Source: Fictibacillus aquaticus (GTDB lineage Bacteria > Bacillota > Bacilli > Bacillales > Fictibacillaceae). From it: a stretch of 64,000 bases of DNA. A program made the translations under genes and the position numbers. Positions 17,978-25,942 of the stretch are shown here, piece after piece. The notes under the pieces were generated by a model. The model saw nothing but the letters and a program-made list of their open reading frames with translations, ran no database searches and was not told where the DNA came from. The first letter of the stretch is position 1. Every line of letters begins with the position of its first letter. The stretch is taken from NCBI RefSeq assembly GCF_002245695.1, contig NZ_NOII01000003.1, positions 186,001 through 250,000 on the forward strand, given 5' to 3'.

Positions 17978-18605
17978 AGTACTGTTAGTCGATGACCATG
18001 AGATGGTGCGGATCGGTGTTTCAGCTTATTTGTCGGCACAGCCGGATATCGAAGTCGTAGGCGAGGCGGAGAACGGAAAAGTGGCGGTAGAGCTGGCATT
18101 AGAGCACAGACCGGACGTCATTTTGATGGATCTTGTCATGGATGTGATGGACGGTATCGAGGCAACGCGCCAGATTACGAGTTTGTGGCCAGAAGCTAGA
18201 ATTATAGTCGTTACGAGTTTCCTTGACGATGAAAAAGTGTATCCTGCACTCGAGGCCGGTGCGACGAGTTATATGCTGAAAACGTCCAAAGCGGGCGATA
18301 TTGCGCAGGCTGTACGCGAAACGCATCATGGAAAATCGGTGCTTGAGCCAGAAGTGACCGGGAAGATGATGAGCCGGATGCGCCAGAAGACGGTCAGGCT
18401 GCCGCACGAGGAGCTTACTGCACGTGAGATGGAGATCCTCATGCTGATGGGGCAGGGAAAGACGAACCAAGAGATCGCCGACGAGCTGTTTATCGCGCTG
18501 AAGACGGTGAAGGTGCACGTGAGCAGCGTTTTGAGCAAGCTTGACGTACAGGACCGGACACAGGCTGTGATTTACGCGTTCAATCAAGGGCTGATTAAGG
18601 CATAA
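17970..18605 (+). CDS. liaR: Response regulator LiaR (NarL/LuxR type)
   Basis: 211 residues. The receiver domain has the acidic pair DDHE near the start, phospho-acceptor D54 (VILMDLVM), T/S and K105-type residues (VVTSF, LKTSKA); the C-terminal LuxR-type helix-turn-helix contains [20 protein letters not shown]. The start was placed at the second of two adjacent ATGs so that the length and D54 agree with Bacillus subtilis LiaR; 17967 is equally possible. It overlaps liaS by 8 bases. It should activate the liaI promoter. Confidence 0.93.
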   Translation: MIKVLLVDDHEMVRIGVSAYLSAQPDIEVVGEAENGKVAVELALEHRPDVILMDLVMDVMDGIEATRQITSLWPEARIIVVTSFLDDEKVYPALEAGATSYMLKTSKAGDIAQAVRETHHGKSVLEPEVTGKMMSRMRQKTVRLPHEELTAREMEILMLMGQGKTNQEIADELFIALKTVKVHVSSVLSKLDVQDRTQAVIYAFNQGLIKA

Positions 18606-18606
18606 A

Positions 18607-18650
18607 AAATGGGGGTCCGGTACTCTTTGGTACCGGACCCCCATTTTTTT
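18607..18650. terminator. Bidirectional terminator built from a short GGTACC palindrome (P4)
   Basis: ATGGGGGTCCGGTAC and GTACCGGACCCCCAT pair perfectly around a TCTTTG loop. A-rich sequence lies on the left and T7 on the right, so it terminates liaR on the plus strand and the LapA gene on the minus strand. The arms are the same TCCGGTACC type as P1, showing that at least one member of the repeat family works as a terminator. Confidence 0.9.
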
Positions 18651-18651
18651 G

Positions 18652-18951
18652 TTAAATCTGAACGTGAGGCTCTGCTTCCTCTTTTGTCTTCTCTTCATGA
18701 GGTTTTTGACTGTTCTGCAGCTCTAGCTTCAGCTTTTTGATCGTGCTGTTCAGCTGCAGCATTTTGATAAAGCCGAAGAAGCCTGCAGCCAAGCCGCCAA
18801 TCGCGGCGGATCCGAGTATGATCAGGACGAGCGGCCATTTTACACTTCCAAAGATATAGTTAAACTCCACATCATTTCCGTTAACCACCGCGAAAACAGC
18901 GATAATCAGGGCGAATACTAGTCCTAAAATAAGATAGCCTTGAGCTTTCAT
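18652..18951 (-). CDS. LapA family (DUF1049) membrane protein
   Basis: 99 residues with two transmembrane helices (about 5-23 and 40-62) separated by NGNDVEFNYIFGSVKWPL, the family signature, followed by a charged coiled-coil-like tail. LapA/YrvD-like proteins are thought to help assemble or organise envelope components. It starts 14 bp after the YihY gene stop behind GAGGAAG, so the two form an operon. Confidence 0.85.
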   Translation of the reverse strand: MKAQGYLILGLVFALIIAVFAVVNGNDVEFNYIFGSVKWPLVLIILGSAAIGGLAAGFFGFIKMLQLNSTIKKLKLELQNSQKPHEEKTKEEAEPHVQI

Positions 18952-18965
18952 TCTACTTCCTCCTC

Positions 18966-19766
18966 TTATTTTCTTTTTTCATTGTTAAAATAAATCGCAT
19001 TAATGATGCCGCCGAGAATGATGACCATTGCGGACAGGTAGAACCAAAGCATAAGTACTACGATCCCGCCGAGCTGGCCGTAAAAGGCGTCATAGTTATT
19101 GTCACTCACATAAGCCGCGAACCCGAACGAAACAAGCTGCCAGCATATCATTGAAAATACGGCCCCTGGCATAACTTGGCGCAGTGTGAGGTTGATAGAC
19201 GGCGAAAAGTAGTATAAGGCGATAAAAAAGCTGAACAAAAAGATGCTCCCGATGCCCCACTGTACGCCCGTCCAAAACAGATAAAACTTAGGAATATCAA
19301 ACACGTTTGTCAGATACACACGGATAAATTTTTCGAAAAACGGGATGATGACCGAAAATAGGACAGCGATCATGAAGCCTGCAGTAAGGAGCAGACCCTG
19401 CGCGATCTGCTTTAGAGCACTGTCATTTGACTGCACTTCATAGGCGTCATCCAATATCCGTTTCATGCATTGAAATCCCATCGAAGACAGCCAGAGCGTA
19501 GCAATTAAACTTAATGAAAGAAAATTGCTGCTGCTGTGGCTTGTCGTGTATTTCAAGGTCTCTGTGATCAATTCAAATGTTTCATCAGGCGCGTAGGGCT
19601 GTACGAGCAGCAATAATGCGTTCTCGTTTACAGGCAGATAAGCTAAAAGGGAATAGATCACGAACAAAAACGGGAAGACAGACATTAAGAAATAATAAGC
19701 CATCTGTGCAGAAAGGTCATACACCCGCATCGTCACGAACCGGCTTTTTAATTGCTGAAGCAGCAC
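18966..19766 (-). CDS. YihY/BrkB family membrane protein
   Basis: 266 residues with six predicted transmembrane helices. MAYYFLMSVFPFLFVIYSLL near the N-terminus and LRQVMPGAVFSMICWQL, then YGQLGGIVVLMLWFYLSAM near the C-terminus are typical of the UPF0761/YihY family (annotated in the past as ribonuclease BN, incorrectly). Function is unknown. The start is a GTG behind AAAGGAG. It is the first gene of a two-gene operon with the LapA-type gene. Confidence 0.9.
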   Translation of the reverse strand: MLLQQLKSRFVTMRVYDLSAQMAYYFLMSVFPFLFVIYSLLAYLPVNENALLLLVQPYAPDETFELITETLKYTTSHSSSNFLSLSLIATLWLSSMGFQCMKRILDDAYEVQSNDSALKQIAQGLLLTAGFMIAVLFSVIIPFFEKFIRVYLTNVFDIPKFYLFWTGVQWGIGSIFLFSFFIALYYFSPSINLTLRQVMPGAVFSMICWQLVSFGFAAYVSDNNYDAFYGQLGGIVVLMLWFYLSAMVIILGGIINAIYFNNEKRK

Positions 19767-19981
19767 GGCGCTTCACTCCTTTCACCACGCCTTGTCCTTA
19801 TTTTACGTTATTCATGTGCTGTAATAGGTATTCGGGAAGACGTGTTTTCAGGTTTCGATTGTTTCGTAGAATTTTACTATTGTGTTATAATAACTCATGC
19901 ATATCAACGGATTATAAATTATTGAAAAATAAAATGCAACAAAAAATACTTCGTAGAATTTTATTCGTGAGGTGATTTTCC

Positions 19982-20788
19982 ATGCTCTTTTCTGATGTCA
20001 CAAGTCAGTTTTTAAAGAGTTTAAAAGGCAAATCGAATGAAACCATAAAAACGTATCATCACGTCATCAAGCAGCTTAGCGCCTTTCTTATAGAGAGGAA
20101 AAAAAGTATACAAAGTGTGACGAGAGAGGATATACAGCAATATTTGAACAATCTGGCTGCATCGGATAAAAGTCAGGCGACGATTCAAAAGCATTGGAGT
20201 GCGATCAACACTTTTGCCAAAATGTCCGGCAAGGAAAAGATACTGAAAGAAATCGTGGTACCAAGTAAGGAAGCCGCAGCGAAAACGATGAGAAGCGGCT
20301 TGGGCAAGCTGGAGCAGAGCAGGCTTGTGAAAAGTGTGAAAAAGCATGGCAGCAGGCGGGACGTGGCGATTATCATGCTGCTGCTTACAACGGGAATATT
20401 AATTTCCGAACTGATTGCTCTCAATAAAAAAGACGTGACGATCACGCCGCGGAAAGCGAAAATAACAGCTGGAAAGCAACGTGCCAAAAGGACGATCACG
20501 CTGAATGCAGCGGCAAGAAAAGCGCTGGTTGTGTATCTTGATCAGCAGCAGGAAAAAGAAAAAGAGAATGAAGCGCTGTTCTCGTCAAGCCGGTCTGGCA
20601 GGCTGGATGTCCGAAGTGTGCAGCTGATGCTGAAGAAACACGGCGTTACGGCGAGAGAGCTGCGCCAGACATTTATTATGAGTTTGGTATCGGCCGGAAA
20701 AAAGCTGTCAGAAGTGCAAAGTTTGACAGGAATTCAGTCACCCCAGCAATTGAGTGAGTACTTTATGAAGAAGAAGGAAGAAAAATAA
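19982..20788 (+). CDS. Tyrosine-recombinase-like protein with degenerate active site
   Basis: 268 residues. The N-terminal half is a SAM-like core-binding domain (KGKSNETIKTYHHVIKQLSA); the C-terminal half follows the XerC/XerD catalytic fold. The active site is eroded. The box I arginine (normally TGLRxSEL) is absent in TTGILISELIAL, the box II HxLRH motif reads RELRQTF with both histidines lost, and the HxxxxTxxxY region is IQSPQQLSEYF. Only the box II arginine and a possible terminal tyrosine remain. It probably binds DNA but does not recombine it. The ATG follows GAGGTGA. There is no phage neighbourhood. Confidence 0.75.
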   Translation: MLFSDVTSQFLKSLKGKSNETIKTYHHVIKQLSAFLIERKKSIQSVTREDIQQYLNNLAASDKSQATIQKHWSAINTFAKMSGKEKILKEIVVPSKEAAAKTMRSGLGKLEQSRLVKSVKKHGSRRDVAIIMLLLTTGILISELIALNKKDVTITPRKAKITAGKQRAKRTITLNAAARKALVVYLDQQQEKEKENEALFSSSRSGRLDVRSVQLMLKKHGVTARELRQTFIMSLVSAGKKLSEVQSLTGIQSPQQLSEYFMKKKEEK

Positions 20789-20799
20789 GGAAAGCCTAG

Positions 20800-20834
20800 A
20801 ATAACATCCTAAAGACAAGGATGTTATTTTTTTA
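20800..20834 (+). terminator. Terminator after the recombinase-like gene
   Basis: AATAACATCCT pairs with AGGATGTTATT around AAAGACA, followed by a T7 run. Confidence 0.88.
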
Positions 20835-20844
20835 CATAAATACC

Positions 20845-20873
20845 TTGCATTATAGAGTAATGTGAATTATAAC
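20845..20873 (+). promoter_or_regulatory. Sigma-A promoter of the padR operon with a small inverted repeat
   Basis: TTGCAT (-35) and TATAAC (-10) are separated by 17 bp. An inverted repeat, CATTA-TAGAG-TAATG, spans the end of the -35 and the spacer, a plausible self-regulatory site for the PadR protein encoded just downstream. Confidence 0.6.
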
Positions 20874-20894
20874 TAAATTAGGAGGTGGGCAATT

Positions 20895-21245
20895 TTGGAA
20901 GTGAACAAAGAGGTTTTAAAAGGACATATTGATACATTGATCCTATCGCTATTAAATGGCCGGGATATGTATGGATATGAATTAGCAAAACTGGTGCGGG
21001 AAAGAAGCGAAGAGCAGTTTGAATTGAAAGAAGCTACGCTTTATTTGTCATTAAAACGATTAGAAAAGAATAAATGGATCTCGTCTTACTGGGGTGATGA
21101 ACAAGGACCTGGCGGAAGAAGAAAATATTATAAACTTACTGCTTTAGGTGAAAAAGGTTTTGAAGAAAAGCGTTCTGAATGGCAATTTGTTAAAAAGATC
21201 ATTGATTCGTTTTTAGAGGGGGGAAAGAACCATGAAACAAATTGA
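20895..21245 (+). CDS. PadR family transcriptional regulator
   Basis: A 116-residue winged-helix regulator. The family signature is clear: LKGHIDTLILSLLNGRDMYGYELAKLV, EATLYLSLKRLEKNKWI and GGRRKYYKLTALG. It starts with TTG behind AGGAGGTGGG and overlaps the next gene by 14 bases. PadR proteins of this type usually repress their own operon with a co-transcribed membrane protein, as here. Confidence 0.93.
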   Translation: MEVNKEVLKGHIDTLILSLLNGRDMYGYELAKLVRERSEEQFELKEATLYLSLKRLEKNKWISSYWGDEQGPGGRRKYYKLTALGEKGFEEKRSEWQFVKKIIDSFLEGGKNHETN

Positions 21246-22068
21246 AGTGTTTGTAGATTCGGTATATAACAGGGCAGGGGGCAGCACAAAAGAAGTTAAA
21301 GAGTTAAAGGCAGAACTGAAAAGTCACCTGCTGGAGGCTGTTCAAGATTTAAAAGCACAAGGAACATCAGAACAAGAAGCCATTACTATTGCTCTCGAAC
21401 GCTTCGGTGGAGAAAGTGAAATGCGTTCTTTAGTCGATCAATTGTTCAAAGCTCAAAAGGTGTTTGCCAAACGATTGCTTCAGACAGCACTGGCATTCTT
21501 AGTTGTAACTTCCGTTATATGCGGCGGTTTATGGGCGATGGATGAGTCCGAAATGAAAGAGAATGTCACGGTTGTTGATAAAATAATCGGTACAGAAAAT
21601 ACAGCCGGAATTTTGGAAGGTAAAGAAGCAATTTCCGAGGATGCGAAAGAGAAAATCGAAGCTTTAGTACGAGATCATAATCAAATCTTAAATCTTCAAG
21701 TTTTTAAAATGACTGATGTCGCAAAAACATCAGAAACAGGCTCCGTTTATTACCGTGTAGACGAAGCTGCACCAGCGTATAAGGTTGGAAAATCGCCTTC
21801 TGATGAAAAAAATTGGATGTTGATAAAGGAAGAATATCTTTATGACAATGACTGGTATGTGCAGCTTGAAGCAGTAAAACTTTTTGCTTTCATCCCTTTT
21901 GTTTTATTGATCGGATTGGCGATATATGCGACATTGTTTACCATCTGGGCATCAATCAATGCCTATCATCATAGACGGCTAAACACTGGCTGGGTTCTTG
22001 CTTTTGCTTTGCTAAATGTGGTCGGTTACTTGGTGTATTATCTTTCGGGTAGAAAAGCAATGGTGTAA
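21232..22068 (+). CDS. PadR-associated membrane protein with permease-prefix-like domain
   Basis: 278 residues. The N-terminal ~80 residues (KELKAELKSHLLEAVQDL, then AITIALERFGG) look like the helical permease-prefix/HAAS domain found next to PadR regulators. A transmembrane helix follows (about 86-102), then an extracytoplasmic segment to about 205 and two C-terminal helices (about 218-240 and 254-272). It overlaps padR, so it is co-expressed and co-regulated. The function of such pairs is unknown; a stress-signal or anti-sigma-like role has been suggested for the domain type. Confidence 0.75.
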   Translation: MKQIEVFVDSVYNRAGGSTKEVKELKAELKSHLLEAVQDLKAQGTSEQEAITIALERFGGESEMRSLVDQLFKAQKVFAKRLLQTALAFLVVTSVICGGLWAMDESEMKENVTVVDKIIGTENTAGILEGKEAISEDAKEKIEALVRDHNQILNLQVFKMTDVAKTSETGSVYYRVDEAAPAYKVGKSPSDEKNWMLIKEEYLYDNDWYVQLEAVKLFAFIPFVLLIGLAIYATLFTIWASINAYHHRRLNTGWVLAFALLNVVGYLVYYLSGRKAMV

Positions 22069-22137
22069 AAAACGATGAAATACAAGCTTCCTCATTCCTA
22101 AGCGAATCAGGCGGCTTTTTTTATGGTTTTTTTGTAG

Positions 22138-22203
22138 GGTACGGTACCATTCATCTTCCATTCAGGGATAACGCCTGCTGCAGATGAATGGTACCGTACC
22201 CCC
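22138..22203. repeat. GGTACC palindrome P5
   Basis: GGGTACGGTACCATTCATCT at 22138-22157 pairs with AGATGAATGGTACCGTACCC at 22182-22201. It lies between the padR operon and the marR operon, both on the plus strand, and may end the former. Confidence 0.9.
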
Positions 22204-22291
22204 ATTTTCTGTTGACACAGCAGGCACTTACGAATTATAGTTATCATCGTGAACTGTTTAAGAAATGAACAACTTATTCTAGCAGGATGGA

Positions 22292-22744
22292 ATGGTGAAT
22301 AGAATGGACATTGTGCGTTTGCAATCAGTGATGCAGCGGTTTGATACAGCATCATTTACGGTGAATAAAAAGTTTGCCTCGCTTATACGGGAGCAGATTC
22401 AGGATGAGCTGACGATGGATCAGCTGAACATGATGCGGTATATCCAGAATTTCAGTCCGTGCACGACGACGGAGCTGGCGGATGCTTTTTGCGTGAACAA
22501 AAGTGCGATCACCGCGATCGTGACACGTATGACGGAAAAGAACTACATAAAGCGAGTCCGCGACCGTAAAGACCGCCGCATCGTTTACTTAACGCTGACG
22601 GCGGAAGGCAAGAAAGTGTTTGATTGGGCTGAGGAAAAAGTGTTTCAAATTGTGGGGCCGTATCTTCAGCAGTTTGATGAGAAAGAGATCGAAACGTTCC
22701 TTTCGCTATATGAAAAGCTAAGCAGCATGCTGCAAAAAGATTAA
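22292..22744 (+). CDS. MarR family transcriptional regulator
   Basis: A 150-residue winged-helix regulator. The helix-turn-helix region contains CTTTELADAFCVNKSAITAI and the wing has RVRDRKDRRIVYLTLTAEGK, the classic MarR wing motif. It begins behind AGGATGG; an in-frame ATG at 22304 is a possible alternative start. It is followed after 14 bp by an MMPL transporter gene, the standard arrangement in which the MarR protein represses an exporter operon. Confidence 0.9.
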   Translation: MVNRMDIVRLQSVMQRFDTASFTVNKKFASLIREQIQDELTMDQLNMMRYIQNFSPCTTTELADAFCVNKSAITAIVTRMTEKNYIKRVRDRKDRRIVYLTLTAEGKKVFDWAEEKVFQIVGPYLQQFDEKEIETFLSLYEKLSSMLQKD

Positions 22745-22758
22745 GGGGAGAAACCAAC

Positions 22759-25700
22759 ATGAGTTCACTGCTTAAAATGAAGTGGTTTGTTTTTGCTGCA
22801 TGGGTGGCGGTTGTCGCGGTTCTTGTCACGACGGCGCCAAACATGGTCGACCTTGTCCGCGATAAAGGGCAGATCAACGTGCCTGATGGCTACTCGTCGA
22901 GCTATGCGAGCGAGCTTCTCGATGAGATGGCAAAGCAAGATAAGGATGCGAAGGGATCATCCGTCGCGCTTGTTTTTCACGAAAAGGATAAACTCAACGA
23001 GCAGGATCTAGCTTCGATCCAGACAGGAATTAAGAATCTTGAAGATAACAAAGAAAAGCTTGGCATCACGTCTATTGTTTCGCATTTTAACGAAAAAGAG
23101 CTGAAGAAGCAGCTTGTCGCAAAAGACGGAAAGACGGTGCTCGCGCTTGTTACGGTAGACGGAAAAGACCGTCCGGCAGCTGAGATCTCGGAAGACTTGT
23201 ATGATGCCATAAAAGACGTGAACGTGAATCATTATTACACGAGCAGCTGGATGATCGATGAAGACGTGGTCATGAGCTCGCAAGAAGGGCTGAAAAAGAC
23301 CGAATACATTACGCTGATCTTTATCTTAGCGGTGCTGTTTATCGTGTTCCGGTCGTTCGTAGCGCCATTTATCCCGCTCATTACAGTGGGATTGAGCTAT
23401 ATCACCGCACAGTCAATCGTGGCTTTTTTAGTGGATCAGTGGAACTTTCCGCTCTCCAACTTTACGCAAATTTTCCTCGTGGCGGTTTTGTTCGGTATCG
23501 GAACAGATTACTGTATCCTGCTGCTGAGCCGTTTTAAAGAGGAGATGGCACATCATGAATCACTTGCTGACGCAATAAAGGCAACTTATAAAACAGCAGG
23601 GCGTACCGTAATTTACAGCGGACTCGCGGTTATGATCGGTTTTGCCGCGATCGGCTTTTCGCAGTTCAAGCTGTATCAGTCAGCTGCAGCGGTCGCGATC
23701 GGGGTGGCTGTCCTTTTGATCGCACTATTAACATTGGTACCGTTTTTCATGGCGGTGCTCGGCAAGAAGATATTCTGGCCGGCCAAAGGCTCGATGGAGC
23801 ACAAACAAAGCCGTTTATGGGCGGCGGCAGGAACGTTCTCACTCAAACGTCCGCTTGCCTCTTTGCTAGTGGTGGCAGCGATTACGGTTCCGTTTTTGGC
23901 AACATATGACGGTGATCTCTCGTTCAACTCACTAGACGAAATCGGCGACAGTTACAATTCGGTAAAAGCGTTCAACGTGATTTCGGAGAGCTTCGGTCCT
24001 GGCGAATCGCTTCCGGCTAAAATCGTTGTGAAGAACGACGAGCCGATGGACGAATCGCAGTATTTAACGACGATCGAAAAAATCAGCCGTGAAGTGGAAA
24101 AAGTGGACGGCGTAGATAAAGTTAGAAGCGCCACACGTCCGGTCGGCGAGGAATTGAGCGACCTGTACGTGTCCAACCAGGTGGATACGCTTGGCGAGGG
24201 ACTTGGCAAAGGAAACGATGGATTGAAAAAAATCAGCGGCGGACTGTCAGAAGCGAGCGCGAAGCTGAGCGAATCCGAGCCGAAAATGAAGCAGACAACG
24301 GACGGTATCGGCGAATTGATCAATGGTACGAACGCGTTAAAATCAGGGGTAACGGATTTGTCTGGAGCGCTTAACCAAATTGAGCAAGGCATCCGTGACG
24401 GCTCTGCCGGAGCGGGCGATCTGACGGCAGGTGTTCAGCAGATCAGAACAAAGACGCAGGAGTTTTCAAAAGGCACCCAGACGCTTTTAACAAATTACAA
24501 GGAAGTTGAACAGGGGCTTGGCGACCTGCAAAAGGGATACAGTGACGCTCAAGCAAACCTGCAAGTTTCGTCTCAAGCGCTGGCAGGTTTGTCGGATAAC
24601 TTTTCAAACCTAGAGTCAGCCTATCCTGGCATCAATTCAAACGATGATTACAATGCAATAAAGGGAACGGTCAACCAGGTAAGCGGAGGAACGAATCAGC
24701 TGTCAGAAGGGCTTGCAAAGTTGAACGGAGGACTAACACAGTCACAGAATGGCCTTCAGCAGCTGAACAATAATTTATCTCAAGTTGCCCAAGGGCAGCA
24801 GGCACTCGCTGACGGCCTTGGCCAAATCGAGTCTGGTCTAGCTGAGCTTGAATCAGGCTTAGTAAAGCTAGCAGACGGGCAGGGTCAGGTTACGGCGAAA
24901 ATGCCGGAATTCACGAATGGTCTGAGCAAAATCGCCGGCGGTCAGGAGCAGCTGAAAAGCGGTTTCGGTCAGCTTGACGGACAGCTCTCTCAGCTGACGG
25001 ACGGACTCGATCAAAGTGTGAACGGCATCGAGCAGGTGTCGGACGGATTGGATTCAGCGAATGACTATCTCGAGACGCTTTCTTCTTCAAGCGACAAAGA
25101 GATGGCCGGCTGGTTCATCCCGCAGGACGTTCTTAACAACAAAGAATTTCAGCAGGTGTTCGACAATTACATGTCTGAGGACCGTAAATACATGACGATG
25201 GATGTTGTGCTGAGTGAGAATCCTTACTCACAGGACGCTCTGACCAAAGTGGATGACATCGAGGCAGCGGTCGACCGTGCAGTGAAGGGGACGAACCTGG
25301 AAAACGCGGATTACGGCATCAGCGGTGTGACGAGCATCTATTCTGACCTTGATGAAATCTCCGCGTCCGACTACGCGCGCACGGTCGTGCTCATGCTTGT
25401 CGGAATCGGCATCATCCTTGTCGTGATGCTGCGGTCATTCATTATGCCGCTTTATATCATCGCATCGCTCATATTGACGTATTACACAGCGATGGCTATT
25501 ACGGAGACAGTGTTCGTAAACATTCTTGGATTCTCCGGCATCAACTGGGCAGTTCCTTTCTTCGCCTTCGTCATTTTAGTCGCGCTTGGCGTGGATTACA
25601 GCATCTTCCTCATGGACCGGTTTAACGAGTATAAGGAGCTTACGGTTCAGAAGGCGATGCTTGAAGCGATGAAGAACATGGGGACGGTCATCATCTCGGC

Positions 25701-25893
25701 CGTTGTCATCCTTGGCGGAACGTTCGCCGCGATGTACCCGTCCGGCGTAGGATCGCTGCTGCAGATTGCAACCATCATATTAAGCGGGCTGCTGCTGTAC
25801 GCGTTTATTATCCTGCCGCTTTTCATTCCGGTTATGGTAAAAACGTTCGGCAAAGCCAACTGGTGGCCGTTCATGCCTGGTGAAAAAGAATAA
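22759..25893 (+). CDS. MMPL/RND-family transporter with heptad-repeat external domain
   Basis: A 1044-residue membrane exporter of the MMPL (RND superfamily) type. Two six-helix bundles are visible; family motifs GIGTDYCILLLSRFKEEM and LGVDYSIFLMDRFNEY occupy equivalent places in each half. The second large external loop (about residues 470-780) is made of GLxxLxxG-type repeats rich in Gly, Gln, Ser and Leu, as in YhgE/Pip-type proteins, predicted to form long helices outside the cell. It likely exports lipids or hydrophobic drugs driven by proton flux. It is co-transcribed with the MarR regulator. Confidence 0.93.
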   Translation: MSSLLKMKWFVFAAWVAVVAVLVTTAPNMVDLVRDKGQINVPDGYSSSYASELLDEMAKQDKDAKGSSVALVFHEKDKLNEQDLASIQTGIKNLEDNKEKLGITSIVSHFNEKELKKQLVAKDGKTVLALVTVDGKDRPAAEISEDLYDAIKDVNVNHYYTSSWMIDEDVVMSSQEGLKKTEYITLIFILAVLFIVFRSFVAPFIPLITVGLSYITAQSIVAFLVDQWNFPLSNFTQIFLVAVLFGIGTDYCILLLSRFKEEMAHHESLADAIKATYKTAGRTVIYSGLAVMIGFAAIGFSQFKLYQSAAAVAIGVAVLLIALLTLVPFFMAVLGKKIFWPAKGSMEHKQSRLWAAAGTFSLKRPLASLLVVAAITVPFLATYDGDLSFNSLDEIGDSYNSVKAFNVISESFGPGESLPAKIVVKNDEPMDESQYLTTIEKISREVEKVDGVDKVRSATRPVGEELSDLYVSNQVDTLGEGLGKGNDGLKKISGGLSEASAKLSESEPKMKQTTDGIGELINGTNALKSGVTDLSGALNQIEQGIRDGSAGAGDLTAGVQQIRTKTQEFSKGTQTLLTNYKEVEQGLGDLQKGYSDAQANLQVSSQALAGLSDNFSNLESAYPGINSNDDYNAIKGTVNQVSGGTNQLSEGLAKLNGGLTQSQNGLQQLNNNLSQVAQGQQALADGLGQIESGLAELESGLVKLADGQGQVTAKMPEFTNGLSKIAGGQEQLKSGFGQLDGQLSQLTDGLDQSVNGIEQVSDGLDSANDYLETLSSSSDKEMAGWFIPQDVLNNKEFQQVFDNYMSEDRKYMTMDVVLSENPYSQDALTKVDDIEAAVDRAVKGTNLENADYGISGVTSIYSDLDEISASDYARTVVLMLVGIGIILVVMLRSFIMPLYIIASLILTYYTAMAITETVFVNILGFSGINWAVPFFAFVILVALGVDYSIFLMDRFNEYKELTVQKAMLEAMKNMGTVIISAVVILGGTFAAMYPSGVGSLLQIATIILSGLLLYAFIILPLFIPVMVKTFGKANWWPFMPGEKE

Positions 25894-25902
25894 ATAATAG
25901 AG

Positions 25903-25939
25903 TAACTGCCGCAGATGTGAAAGTCTACGGCAGTTTTTG
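25903..25939. terminator. Terminator between MMPL gene and adenine deaminase (convergent)
   Basis: AACTGCCGCAGA and TCTACGGCAGTT form a stem (one mismatch) followed by TTTTT. It lies between converging genes and can serve the plus-strand transporter. Confidence 0.8.
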
Positions 25940-25942
25940 TGT

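Noticed and set aside
18099-18698. A 199-residue minus-strand frame over liaR.
   Set aside because: Antisense to a clear response regulator and running through the P4 terminator.
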